From JAYVJM01 sp043769275 (GTDB lineage Bacteria > Pseudomonadota > Gammaproteobacteria > Pseudomonadales > UBA7239), in contig JAYVJM010000049.1 in the NCBI GenBank assembly GCA_043769275.1, positions 1 to 41,156 of the forward strand: 41,156 nt of DNA, in the 5' to 3' direction. Position numbers and translations under genes: made by a program. The notes beneath the pieces are model-generated. The model did no database searches. It was not told the DNA's origin and was given only the letters and a program-made list of their open reading frames with translations. How positions within the stretch are numbered: the first letter of the stretch is position 1; each line of letters begins with the position of its first letter. Of this stretch, positions 1-7,819 are shown in pieces.

Positions 1-105
1 TATTGAAAAACTCTGGGCTAATCTCAAGCGTTTTTGGAGAAACCACGCAAATATGACCTTGGATGAAATGATTGTTTCGTCTACTTGTTTGTGTGATTAA
101 CTATA
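1..105 (+). mobile_element. Right end of an IS630-family insertion sequence (partial)
   Basis: Only the 3' end of the element is in the window. The transposase stop codon ends at base 100, and recognisable nirB sequence resumes at about 104-106, so almost nothing separates the stop from the element's edge. The terminal inverted repeat probably overlaps the end of the gene. TA dinucleotides at 102-103 and 104-105 fit the TA target preference of IS630/Tc1-mariner elements. The exact edge is an inference, because the left end lies outside the window. Confidence 0.6.
2..100 (+). CDS. IS630-family transposase, C-terminal fragment
   Basis: An open frame enters from the left edge and codes for 32 residues before TAA. 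It begins IEKLWANLKRFW, which matches the NPIExLWxxLK stretch near the end of IS630 transposases; the glutamate at the second visible residue corresponds to the third acidic residue of the DDE catalytic triad. The rest of the gene is outside the window, so whether the transposase is intact is unknown. It reads toward the truncated nirB and ends a few bases from it, which makes this element the likely cause of the truncation. Confidence 0.7.
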   Translation: MEKLWANLKRFWRNHANMTLDEMIVSSTCLCD

Positions 106-2339
106 GGTTTTCCATCCACACTGACGTGCGTTGCAGGCGGTCGCCGGTGTTGATGTAAAACACCAGGAAACGGTCGATGTATTTGACAAGCGTGGTATCA
201 TCCAAGTCAGTCGCGAACAAGTCGGCATGACGCGGGCGCATACCGCCATTGCCACAAAGGTATAAGTTCCAGCTGTTTTCGGTGGCGATCACACCCACGT
301 CTTTGCTTTGCGCTTCGGCACATTCGCGCGTGCAGCCAGACACCGCAAACTTGAGTTTGTGAGGTGCGCGCAACCCTTTGTAGCGGTTTTCTATTTTGAT
401 CGCCATGCCAACGGAATCTTGCACACCGTAACGACACCACGTCGAACCCACGCATGATTTCACCGTACGCACAGATTTGCCGTAAGCATGACCCGTTTCA
501 AAACCCGCATCGATCAACTCACCCCAAATTAAAGGCAACTCGTGCAGGCGTGCGCCGAATAAATCCACACGCTGGCCGCCAGTGATTTTGGTGTACAAAT
601 TGTATTTTTTGGCGATGGAGCCGACGGCAATCAATCCATCTGGCGTAACTTCACCGCCCGCCATGCGCGGCACCACCGAAAAGGTGCCGTCTTTTTGCAT
701 ATTGGCAAGAAAGGTGTCGTTGGTGTCTTGCAGGCCAACCAATTTTTTCGACAACACATGCGCGTTGTTGAGAGACGCGAGAATAGAGGCCACTGTCGGC
801 TTGCAAATATCGCAGCCCACGCCTGTTCCGTGTGCAACATGCAGATCATCGAAGCACTGATATTTATTGATTTTGACTAGATGGAATAACTCTTGGCGCG
901 TGTAGGCAAAGTGTTCACACAGCGAGCGATTTACTGCAATGCCTTGCGCGCTTAACTCATGCTCCACCACGCTTTTGAGCACCGCCGCAACCGGTGCTGG
1001 CTTTTGTAGCGGTTTTTACGTCCACGACTGTGCAACAGCCACTATTGATGCTATCGCAGACATCCTGCTTGCTCACGTTGTGGCACGAGCAAATGGTGGC
1101 AGTGGCCGGTAAAGCTGCGGGGCCGAGCACTGTTTTTCCAGAACCCGCAGGGGCGATCAACGCCAGCGGATTACCGCTAATTTTGATACCGTTGAGCACA
1201 TATTGCAGCAGCGTGTCGTAATCGCTGTTGTCGCCCACCAGCACTGCGCCAAGCAGTTGTGTACCTTCTTCATTCAGCACCAGTTTTTTGTAAATGCCGT
1301 TGACTTCATCCAGCAAGCGGTAAGATTTACAGCCTTCAGTTTTGGCGTGCGCATCGCCTATAGAACCCACGTCCACGCCGAGCAGTTTCAGTTTTGTGCT
1401 CATGTCGGCACCGTTAAACGCCATCTCTCCGCCACTCAGATGCGAAGCCGCTACACGCGCCATGTGATAGCCAGGGGCGACCAACCCAAATAAACGCAGA
1501 CCAGAACGCGCATTCACCGATGGCGTAAACGTGTTCGTCGTCAGTCTGGCACGCACTATTCACCGCAATACCGCCACGCTCACCCAAAGCAATGCCAGCG
1601 GCTTTAGCCAGTTTATCTTCCGGACGAACACCGGCAGAGAATACGATTAAATCGGTAACAAGTTGTTCGCCATCGGCAAACTGCATCACCAGCTTGTCAT
1701 TTTCCTCGACAATTTCCCGCGTATTTTTGCCGGTGTGGATGGTGATGCCCAACGCCTCGATTTTCCCACGCAGCAGCGCGCCGCCTTCGGCATCGGTTTG
1801 CACCGCCATCAGTTGTGGCGCAAATTCCACTACGTGTGTTTCCAGCCCCAGATTGCGCAGCGCATTAGCCGCCTCCAAACCAACAGCCCGCCGCCAACCA
1901 CTACGCCGCGCTTGGCAGTTTTGGCGCATGCACGGATGGCATCAAGATCGTCAAGCGTGCGGTACACAAAACAGCGCGCATGATCGCCCCCCTGCACGGG
2001 CGGAACAAAAGGATAAGAGCCGGTGGCGAGCACCAGCTTGTCGTACATCAACACAGCACCACTTGCTGTGCTAACAGTTTTATTGCTGCGATCAATATGG
2101 GTGGCGGCATCGTTAAGCAGCAAATTTACGCCCAACTCCACGTACTGTTGCGCCGTACCCAAAGCCAGATCATGTACGGTTTTGCCCGCGAAAAAATCAG
2201 ACAAATGCACGCGGTCATAAGCGGGGTATTGTTCGGCGCAAATTACAGTGATACAAAAATATTCATTGGCAGCCAATTGTTCTACGAAGTGGTGGCCTAC
2301 CATGCCATTACCAATAATAATGAGATGTTGTTTCTGCAC
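104..2339 (-). pseudogene. nirB: Assimilatory nitrite reductase [NAD(P)H] large subunit, frameshifted and truncated
   Basis: NirB reduces nitrite to ammonium in the cytoplasm using FAD, an iron-sulfur cluster and sirohaem. Pieces of it appear in order on the minus strand: the N-terminal FAD domain (GTG start at 2339, GNGMVGHHF), the second nucleotide-binding domain (VVVGGG), the BFD-like [2Fe-2S] region (CSCHNV, then GCGG) and the sirohaem/4Fe-4S part (SGCTRECAEAQ, CGNGGM). Three frame breaks separate them: near 1880 (one G lost from a G run), near 1499, and near 982, where the usual fourth cysteine of the BFD motif is also missing. The frame ends at WMENL next to the IS630 end, so roughly the last 95-100 of about 850 residues are absent. 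No nirD follows. The other metabolic genes in the window are intact, which favours real decay over sequencing error. Confidence 0.88.
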
Positions 2340-2586
2340 GGGGGTTCCCCTCTGACTGCGTATATAAAAAGCGGGCGTTTAATAGAATTATCATCAAGAA
2401 GTGTGCCAGCCGCTTCAAATTCGTGTTTTTCGTGCCTATCCTTGTGTTGTTATGACGGGATGCTCACCTTGGGATGCCGACGCACGCGATGAAGCGCCAA
2501 AACAGTGCCACCTGTATTTTTATGTACGACATCAGTGCGCGGGTACGAGGATCAGCGACCAAACGTAACGGCGCTTCAGCAAATAC
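2340..2586. other. Intergenic region upstream of the nirB remnant
   Basis: About 250 bases between the nirB start and the zapG stop. I see no convincing gene on either strand. A GAGGGG ribosome-binding site lies just upstream of the nirB GTG. The minus strand has a 41-codon open stretch directly after the zapG stop, but it matches nothing I recognise and has no ribosome-binding site. No clear FNR or NarL site was found. Confidence 0.5.
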
Positions 2587-3045
2587 TTAGACTTGAGAAT
2601 ACGTTTCTGTATGCGGGCGCGGGTTCGGCACGTCATCTCGAAGCCCGTAAGTTTCGCTTAAGGTGCCAACAACCGCATCTTTTTTAGGAACGTAATCCAG
2701 CGGGGCGTTAACAACGGCACCAACGCCCAATATCGAGGAGGCGCTGCCGTCTAACAGGGCGGGTTGGATGTCGACATTCCCAAGCTGCATCGCACTTGCC
2801 GTGAGATGGTCATGCACATCGCGGTAGCTGTGGGTGAGCTTGTTAACCAGAGAGGCTGTGTGTGTAAAATGCTCTGTCACTTGTGATTGATAGCTGCGCA
2901 GTTGCTGTTCAGCCTGCCGTGCGCGATCCTCCAAGTGTTGTTTGCTCTGCGGGCGCGTGCCGCTTAAGTACATCAGACAGGCGCCCACCGCAGCACCGAG
3001 CAATCCGCTCATTATTGCAATCATGATGATGTTGGTGTCGTTCAT
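2587..3045 (-). CDS. zapG: ZapG (YhcB, DUF1043) division-associated membrane protein
   Basis: This 152-residue protein has one N-terminal transmembrane helix (about residues 6-27, with GLLGAAVGACLMYL), followed by a charged, Gln/Glu/Arg-rich coiled-coil stretch (about 33-80) and a low-complexity tail. That is the layout of YhcB/ZapG, an inner-membrane protein that links cell-envelope growth and division in gammaproteobacteria. The length is close to the usual 130-ish residues. The ATG at 3045 has a GAGG ribosome-binding site seven bases upstream. It is divergent from the hydrolase at 3180, with 134 bases between them. It stands apart from the rplM-rpsI or degQ neighbours it often has elsewhere. 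Family assignment is by pattern recognition. Confidence 0.8.
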   Translation of the reverse strand: MNDTNIIMIAIMSGLLGAAVGACLMYLSGTRPQSKQHLEDRARQAEQQLRSYQSQVTEHFTHTASLVNKLTHSYRDVHDHLTASAMQLGNVDIQPALLDGSASSILGVGAVVNAPLDYVPKKDAVVGTLSETYGLRDDVPNPRPHTETYSQV

Positions 3046-3179
3046 GAGCGAGCCTCAAATACAGTGGTTGACGCAAGTATACTGCGCTGAGGATAGTGGA
3101 GAACGCCCTTTTGCGCAAAACAAACGAGATCATCCACGTTCGTAAAAAACATCGAAAACCAAGTATTGTGGAGTGAGAA

Positions 3180-3836
3180 ATGCCAGAAAAAACCGATTGG
3201 CAACATCTGCGTGAATCGTCTTTTTTAATAGATGGACCCGCAGGCAAGCTGGAGTTGCTCTGCAACGGCGTAAGCGATACAGCACGCGGGCTGGCACTAA
3301 TTTGTCACCCGCACCCGTTGTTCGCCGGCACGCTATCGAACAAGGTGGTATTTACGCTGGCGCGTGTTTTACGCGATAGCGGCTTTATTGCCGTGCGCTT
3401 CAATTTTCGCGGCGTGGGAGCCAGCGAGGGCACACACGATGACGGCGTGGGCGAGATTGAAGATGCACGCGCAGTGCTAGCATGGATAAAAGAACATAAT
3501 CCCACTCTGCCGGTTGTGCTGGGCGGCTTTTCATTTGGCGCGGCGATCGCGACAAAACTCGCACAAACCGATCCGTGTAAATTACTGGTACTCATTGCGC
3601 CACCCGTACCACGCTGGGGAACACATACCGTCCACCAACTGCCCTGCTCCACTTGTATAGTGCAAGCCGATGACGACGAGCTAGTCGATGTGCAACTGGC
3701 GAAACAGTGGTTTAACGCCCTGCAAGCACCGCGTAAAAAAATCGTCGAGTTCGCTGAAGGAGGACATTTTTTTCATTCAAGCTTGCCTGCCTTGCGCAGC
3801 AGCGTGGAGACATGTATCAACGAGCTACTTGATTAG
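3180..3836 (+). CDS. Alpha/beta hydrolase (COG2945 type)
   Basis: A 218-residue cytoplasmic protein with the alpha/beta-hydrolase fold. The nucleophile elbow is GFSFGA with Ser118, the acid is probably in the DDD stretch at 164-166, and the catalytic His is His196 in GGHFFHS. HPHP at 43-46 and RFNFRGVGxSEG at 73-84 are typical of COG2945 hydrolases, whose substrates are mostly unknown. A GGAG ribosome-binding site lies about eight bases before the ATG. It converges with ispF; the 80-base gap holds a REP-like repeat. There is no signal peptide. The true substrate cannot be read from the sequence. Confidence 0.85.
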   Translation: MPEKTDWQHLRESSFLIDGPAGKLELLCNGVSDTARGLALICHPHPLFAGTLSNKVVFTLARVLRDSGFIAVRFNFRGVGASEGTHDDGVGEIEDARAVLAWIKEHNPTLPVVLGGFSFGAAIATKLAQTDPCKLLVLIAPPVPRWGTHTVHQLPCSTCIVQADDDELVDVQLAKQWFNALQAPRKKIVEFAEGGHFFHSSLPALRSSVETCINELLD

Positions 3837-3860
3837 CTGGATATTTCCCCACCGCCTAAT

Positions 3861-3885
3861 GCTTCGACAGGCTCGCCACAAACGG
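3861..3885 (+). repeat. REP-like dispersed repeat, diverged copy
   Basis: The sequence gcttcgacaggctcgccaca followed by aacgg is a degenerate copy of the CTTCGACAAGCTCAG...CGAACGG unit also found at 6893-6917, 6942-6970 (inverted) and 27585-27614. It lies in the convergent gap between the hydrolase and ispF. Confidence 0.6.
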
Positions 3886-3916
3886 CTTTCTGAAACATAT
3901 TGCCAGCTAGGGAAAG

Positions 3917-4396
3917 TTAAATAGCGGTTAGCAGCACAGAAGCCAGCGCAGCCAACCCCTCTTTGCGGCCTTCAAACCCTAACTTTTCTGTGGTGGTGGC
4001 TTTGACGCTAATTTGATCGATATCCACCTGCATAAGATCGGCCAAACGCGCACGCATTGCCTGCTTATAGGGCAAAACTTTTGGTGCTTGTGCGATTAAG
4101 GTAATGTCGGCATTGCCCAAACGCCAACCACGCTCTGCGATCAAGTTACATACACGCACGAGCAGGCCACCACTGTCTGCACCGGCATAACTGGCATCGG
4201 TATCGGGAAAATGCTCGCCAATATCGCCCAAGGCCAGCGCACCAAGCAAAGCGTCGCATAACGCGTGAATCAGCACGTCGCCGTCGGAGTGTGCAATAAC
4301 ACCGTGCGTATGCGGCACCTTTATGCCGCCGAGCATGATGAAATTGCCATCACAAAATGCATGTACGTCATAACCTTGGCCTATACGCATGCTCAT
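3917..4396 (-). CDS. ispF: 2-C-methyl-D-erythritol 2,4-cyclodiphosphate synthase
   Basis: IspF closes the cyclic diphosphate in the MEP pathway to isoprenoids, acting as a cytoplasmic homotrimer with zinc. The 159-residue length is standard. Metal ligands are visible as Asp10 and His12 (GYDVH) and His44 (HALCDALLGA); the HSDGD motif is at 36-40, and the KATTTEKLGFEGR motif near the C-terminus is complete. The start ATG overlaps the ispD stop by one base (TAATG), so the two are translationally coupled. It is the last gene of the pyrG-kdsA-eno-ftsB-ispD-ispF unit. Confidence 0.97.
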   Translation of the reverse strand: MSMRIGQGYDVHAFCDGNFIMLGGIKVPHTHGVIAHSDGDVLIHALCDALLGALALGDIGEHFPDTDASYAGADSGGLLVRVCNLIAERGWRLGNADITLIAQAPKVLPYKQAMRARLADLMQVDIDQISVKATTTEKLGFEGRKEGLAALASVLLTAI

Positions 4397-5151
4397 TACG
4401 GACTCTCCTGCGGCAGTGACTGTCTTTGCTGCGCCAGATAAAAAGCGGCCAATGCCAAATCTTGTGAATAGGTGATTTTGATATTGTCGCGGCGACCTTG
4501 TATCAGACGCGGGCGCAAACCCAAAGTTTCAATGGCCGAGGCTTCATCAGTGATGCTAATGGCGTTTCTGTGAGCTTGCTGCATGGCCTGAAGCAGCACA
4601 GAAAAACGAAACATTTGCGGCGTATAGGCGTGCCAAATCAGGCTGCGATCAAGCGTCGCACGCACGCGGCTTTCGTGCGGGGCGACGACATCGGCCTGTT
4701 TTAGTGTATCCGTCGCCGGCACGGCCAGCAGACCACCCACGGCATCGTGCGCCAATGCCGACAGCAATGCCTGTAAATCCTCTGCGTGCAAGCAAGGACG
4801 AGCGGCATCGTGCACCAACACCCAATCATGGTCGCAGGCAGATTGTTGGCTCAAATACAGCAATGCATTGCGTACAGAATCGGCACGCTCCGCCCCACCA
4901 GCAATAAAACGAATTTTTGGGTGTCGCAGCGCAGGCAGCCTGTACGCCCGATTATCATCTGCGTGAAGCGCAATCACGACTTTATGGATGCACGGATTTT
5001 GCAGCAGCACGGCCACGCTGTGCTCCAGCACCGTGCGATCGCCAATCATGCGGTATTGTTTGGAGGTATCGGTACAGACGTTGTCGACAAAGCGACTACC
5101 GATGCCTGCCGCAGGTACCACAGCCCAGAATAAAGACGGTGAAAAACTCAT
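4396..5151 (-). CDS. ispD: 2-C-methyl-D-erythritol 4-phosphate cytidylyltransferase
   Basis: IspD joins CTP to methylerythritol phosphate, the third step of the MEP pathway. The 251-residue protein has the nucleotide-binding start AVVPAAGIGSRF (residues 10-21), the following SKQY, the VLVHDAARPC stretch and the ATDTLKQ motif, all typical. It overlaps ftsB by four bases (ATGA) and has no ribosome-binding site of its own, so it probably relies on coupling to ftsB. The gene before last in this unit, pyrG, makes the CTP that IspD consumes. Length is slightly above the usual 230-240 residues because of a longer tail. Confidence 0.96.
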   Translation of the reverse strand: MSFSPSLFWAVVPAAGIGSRFVDNVCTDTSKQYRMIGDRTVLEHSVAVLLQNPCIHKVVIALHADDNRAYRLPALRHPKIRFIAGGAERADSVRNALLYLSQQSACDHDWVLVHDAARPCLHAEDLQALLSALAHDAVGGLLAVPATDTLKQADVVAPHESRVRATLDRSLIWHAYTPQMFRFSVLLQAMQQAHRNAISITDEASAIETLGLRPRLIQGRRDNIKITYSQDLALAAFYLAQQRQSLPQESP

Positions 5152-5513
5152 GATAACGGCACTTTTTTCGCCGGTTTTATCGGCTCCGGCTTGCTGGGTG
5201 GCTTGGCATTATTGATGCTTTTTTTTGCGTCAACAGCGGGGCTCTTTTCATCGACAATCAGCACAAAACTTTCATCATTGCGAATCATGCCCATGTCGCG
5301 GCGGGCGCGATCTTCAACACTTTCGCCGCTTTTTAATGCCTCAATGTCAGATGCCAGCGCCTGATTTCTGGCACGCAAATGGGCATTGTCTCGCTCCTGT
5401 TTTTCAATGGCGTGTTTCATAAGTGCGATCTGTGCCAAGCTGCCTTCGCCCACCCATAACCGATATTGCAGGAAGGCGAGCAGTAAGAGCAATATCAGAA
5501 CAAGCCATTTCAT
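5148..5513 (-). CDS. ftsB: Cell division protein FtsB
   Basis: FtsB is a small bitopic inner-membrane protein of the divisome, working in the FtsQLB complex. The 121-residue protein has a short N-terminal cytoplasmic end, one transmembrane helix (residues 3-20, rich in Leu), and a periplasmic coiled coil (about 28-65) with the ALKSGxxxxExxARxxxGMI region. The Lys/Pro-rich tail after residue 90 is longer than in E. coli (103 residues). The ftsB-ispD order is conserved in gammaproteobacteria. It starts 16 bases after the eno stop codon. Confidence 0.95.
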   Translation of the reverse strand: MKWLVLILLLLLAFLQYRLWVGEGSLAQIALMKHAIEKQERDNAHLRARNQALASDIEALKSGESVEDRARRDMGMIRNDESFVLIVDEKSPAVDAKKSINNAKPPSKPEPIKPAKKVPLS

Positions 5514-5529
5514 AACCGGTGCTTAAACA

Positions 5530-6825
5530 TCAAACATGGCATTCAACACGACCGCGATACGGCGCACGCAACGCACCCAGCTCCGCCTCTATACGTAGCA
5601 GCCGGTTGTATTTTGCCACGCGATCCGAACGGCACAAAGAGCCTGTTTTAATTTGCCCCGCTGCCGTTGCCACCGCCAAATCGGCAATCGTGCTGTCTTC
5701 CGTTTCGCCTGAGCGATGAGAAATAACCACGCTGTAGCCGGCTTTTTTCGCCATTGCGATAGCGTCTAACGTTTCTGACAAAGTGCCAATCTGGTTGAAT
5801 TTGATCAGGATCGAATTGGCAATTTTTTTGTTGATGCCTTCCTGCAAAATTTTGGTGTTGGTTACAAATAAATCATCCCCCACCAACTGCACTTTTTTGC
5901 CGAGTTTTTCGGTGTGCAACTTCCAGCCCGCCCAATCGCTTTCATCCTGACCGTCTTCGATGGAAATAATCGGATATTCAGCGCACAGCGCGCTTAAATA
6001 ATCCGCAAAAGCGGCAGAATCAAAACTTTTATTCTCACCGACCAGCACGTATTTTCCATTTTTGTAAAACTCGCTGGAAGCGCAATCCAGCGCCAATGTA
6101 ATATCTGAGCCAAGCGTATAACCCGCTGCGGCAACCGCTTGTTTAATCACGACCAACGCTTCGGCATTCGACGATAAATTCGGCGCAAAACCGCCTTCGT
6201 CTCCCACCGCCGTGCTCAATCCTTTGTCATGCAATACTTTTTTTAGCGCGTGAAAAATTTCAGCGCCCCAGCGCAAAGCCTCCGCAAAACTTGGCGCACC
6301 GACAGGCTGAATCATAAATTCTTGAATGTCGACATTGTTGTCGGCATGCGAGCCGCCATTGATGATGTTCATCATAGGCAGCGGCATGCTGTATTGGTTG
6401 GGCGTGCCGTTAAGTTCAGCAATATGCTGGTATAGCGGAATATTTTTGGCAGCGGCGGCAGCTTTTGCGGCAGCTAACGATACAGCCAGAATGGCATTTG
6501 CCCCGAGCGTCGCTTTGCTTTCCGTTCCATCTGCGCCAATCATGAGTTGGTCGAGCACACGTTGATCGGCTGCATTTTTTCCGAGCAATAAATCACGAAT
6601 CGTGCTGTTGATGTTGTGGACGGCTTTTAATACGCCTTTGCCGCCATAACGCTTTTTGTCGCCGTCACGCAACTCCAGCGCCTCCCGTGAGCCGGTGGAC
6701 GCACCTGATGGCGCGCACGCGCTGCCGATGAATCCACCGACCACGGTCACTTCCGCCATCACGGTCGGATTGCCGCGCGAATCCATCACCTCAAATGCTT
6801 GGATATTGCTAATCATTTTTGTCAT
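5530..6825 (-). CDS. eno: Enolase
   Basis: Enolase interconverts 2-phosphoglycerate and phosphoenolpyruvate, and also sits in the RNA degradosome of some gammaproteobacteria. I choose the ATG at 6825 (MTKMISNIQAFEVMDSRGN) because a GGAGG ribosome-binding site lies at 6833-6837; the GTG five codons upstream would place the start on that site. The resulting 431 residues match the family. Visible motifs are SGASTGSREA, GDEGGFAPN, the metal ligands in SIEDGQDESDW and GDDLFVTN, the catalytic lysine in ILIKFNQIGTL, and SHRSGETED. The C-terminus (GRVECHV) is short and unlike the E. coli one. Confidence 0.97.
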   Translation of the reverse strand: MTKMISNIQAFEVMDSRGNPTVMAEVTVVGGFIGSACAPSGASTGSREALELRDGDKKRYGGKGVLKAVHNINSTIRDLLLGKNAADQRVLDQLMIGADGTESKATLGANAILAVSLAAAKAAAAAKNIPLYQHIAELNGTPNQYSMPLPMMNIINGGSHADNNVDIQEFMIQPVGAPSFAEALRWGAEIFHALKKVLHDKGLSTAVGDEGGFAPNLSSNAEALVVIKQAVAAAGYTLGSDITLALDCASSEFYKNGKYVLVGENKSFDSAAFADYLSALCAEYPIISIEDGQDESDWAGWKLHTEKLGKKVQLVGDDLFVTNTKILQEGINKKIANSILIKFNQIGTLSETLDAIAMAKKAGYSVVISHRSGETEDSTIADLAVATAAGQIKTGSLCRSDRVAKYNRLLRIEAELGALRAPYRGRVECHV

Positions 6826-6892
6826 TTTACAAACCTCCACAAAATTAGAAAAAAATTAGCCGGTGAGCACCTTTACGAATTATCCGTTCGCT

Positions 6893-6970
6893 GCTTCGAC
6901 AAGCTCAGCACAAACGGGCGGGCGACTATTTGACTTGTACTCCGTTCGCACTGAGCTTGTCGAAGTGCGC
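6893..6970. repeat. Inverted pair of REP-like repeats between eno and kdsA
   Basis: Two copies of the CTTCGACAAGCTCAG unit face each other: a direct copy at 6893-6917 and an inverted copy at 6942-6970 that touches the kdsA stop codon. They could pair in the transcript as a stem of about 24 bases around a loop of about 24, resembling a REPIN. This may protect or attenuate the kdsA-to-eno part of the message. I infer function from structure only. Confidence 0.75.
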
Positions 6971-7819
6971 TTACGCAATGTGTAAATCCGGCAGAGATTT
7001 CACCAAGTCATCTACTGCTTTCATTTGACGCAAAAAGCCCTCAAGTTGAGCCAACGGCAGCGCACAGGGGCCGTCACATTTTGCGTTATCTGGGTCTGGG
7101 TGCGCTTCGAGGAACAAGCCGGCGATACCCTGCGACATGCCAGCGCGACCGAGCTCCACCACCTGCTGGCGACGACCACCCGCTGAATCCGCTCGCCCGC
7201 CAGGTTGCTGCAAACTGTGCGTGACATCAAAAATTACCGGATAACGCAGGGCTTTCATGATGCCAAAACCCAGCATATCAACCACTAAATTGTTGTAACC
7301 AAAGCTGCTCCCACGTTCGCACAGCATTAAACGGTCATTACCGGCTTCTTCACATTTTCGCAGAATGTGCGCCATTTCCTGCGGTGCCAGAAACTGCGCT
7401 TTCTTTATGTTGATCGCCGCTTTTGTTTTTGCCATTGCTTGCACAAGATCGGTTTGACGCGACAAAAAAGCAGGCAACTGAAGCACATCGCACACTTCTG
7501 CTGCTGCCGCGCACTGCTCTGGCGCGTGTACGTCTGTGATCACAGGCACGTTAAAGGTGTTTTTTATTTCCTGAAAAATGCGCAAACCTTCATCCAGCCC
7601 GGGGCCGCGATAAGAAAACAACGAGGAGCGATTGGCCTTGTCAAAAGAGGCTTTAAAAACGTAAGGAATGCCTAATTTCTGCGTGACGTTGACATAAGCC
7701 TCTGCAACACGCAGCGCTATGTCACGCGACTCCAACACATTCATCCCGCCAAATAAAACGAAGGGCTTATTGTTGGCGACAGAAATGCCCGCGACATTAA
7801 GCGTTTTTTGTCTGTTCAT
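6971..7819 (-). CDS. kdsA: 3-deoxy-D-manno-octulosonate 8-phosphate synthase
   Basis: KdsA condenses phosphoenolpyruvate with arabinose 5-phosphate to give Kdo 8-phosphate for the lipopolysaccharide inner core. The 282-residue protein carries GGMNVLESRD with Asn27 where metal-dependent enzymes have Cys, so it is of the metal-independent class, like E. coli. Other motifs are FKASFDKANRSS, RGPGLDEG, CERGSSFGYNN, VIFDVTHSLQQPGG and EAHPDPDNAKCDG. It overlaps pyrG by four bases (ATGA). The gene shows that the cell makes Kdo-containing lipopolysaccharide and is therefore Gram-negative. Confidence 0.97.
   Translation of the reverse strand: MNRQKTLNVAGISVANNKPFVLFGGMNVLESRDIALRVAEAYVNVTQKLGIPYVFKASFDKANRSSLFSYRGPGLDEGLRIFQEIKNTFNVPVITDVHAPEQCAAAAEVCDVLQLPAFLSRQTDLVQAMAKTKAAINIKKAQFLAPQEMAHILRKCEEAGNDRLMLCERGSSFGYNNLVVDMLGFGIMKALRYPVIFDVTHSLQQPGGRADSAGGRRQQVVELGRAGMSQGIAGLFLEAHPDPDNAKCDGPCALPLAQLEGFLRQMKAVDDLVKSLPDLHIA

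Noticed and set aside
957..1556. Walker-A-like string APAGSGKT in the nirB remnant
   Set aside because: Intact NirB proteins carry a similar Gly/Ser/Lys stretch at this point, just before the CSC cluster motif; the first Gly of a P-loop is missing and no ATPase domain follows.
1980..2492. Plus-strand open frame of 170 codons over the nirB start
   Set aside because: It is antisense to clear NirB N-terminal sequence and shows no recognisable domain.
2463..2586. Short minus-strand frame after the zapG stop
   Set aside because: 41 codons with no start signal and no recognisable family; could be a gene remnant but cannot be supported.
6826..6840. Longer enolase start (GTG at 6840)
   Set aside because: It lies on the GGAGG ribosome-binding site of the ATG at 6825, and the added residues have no family counterpart.
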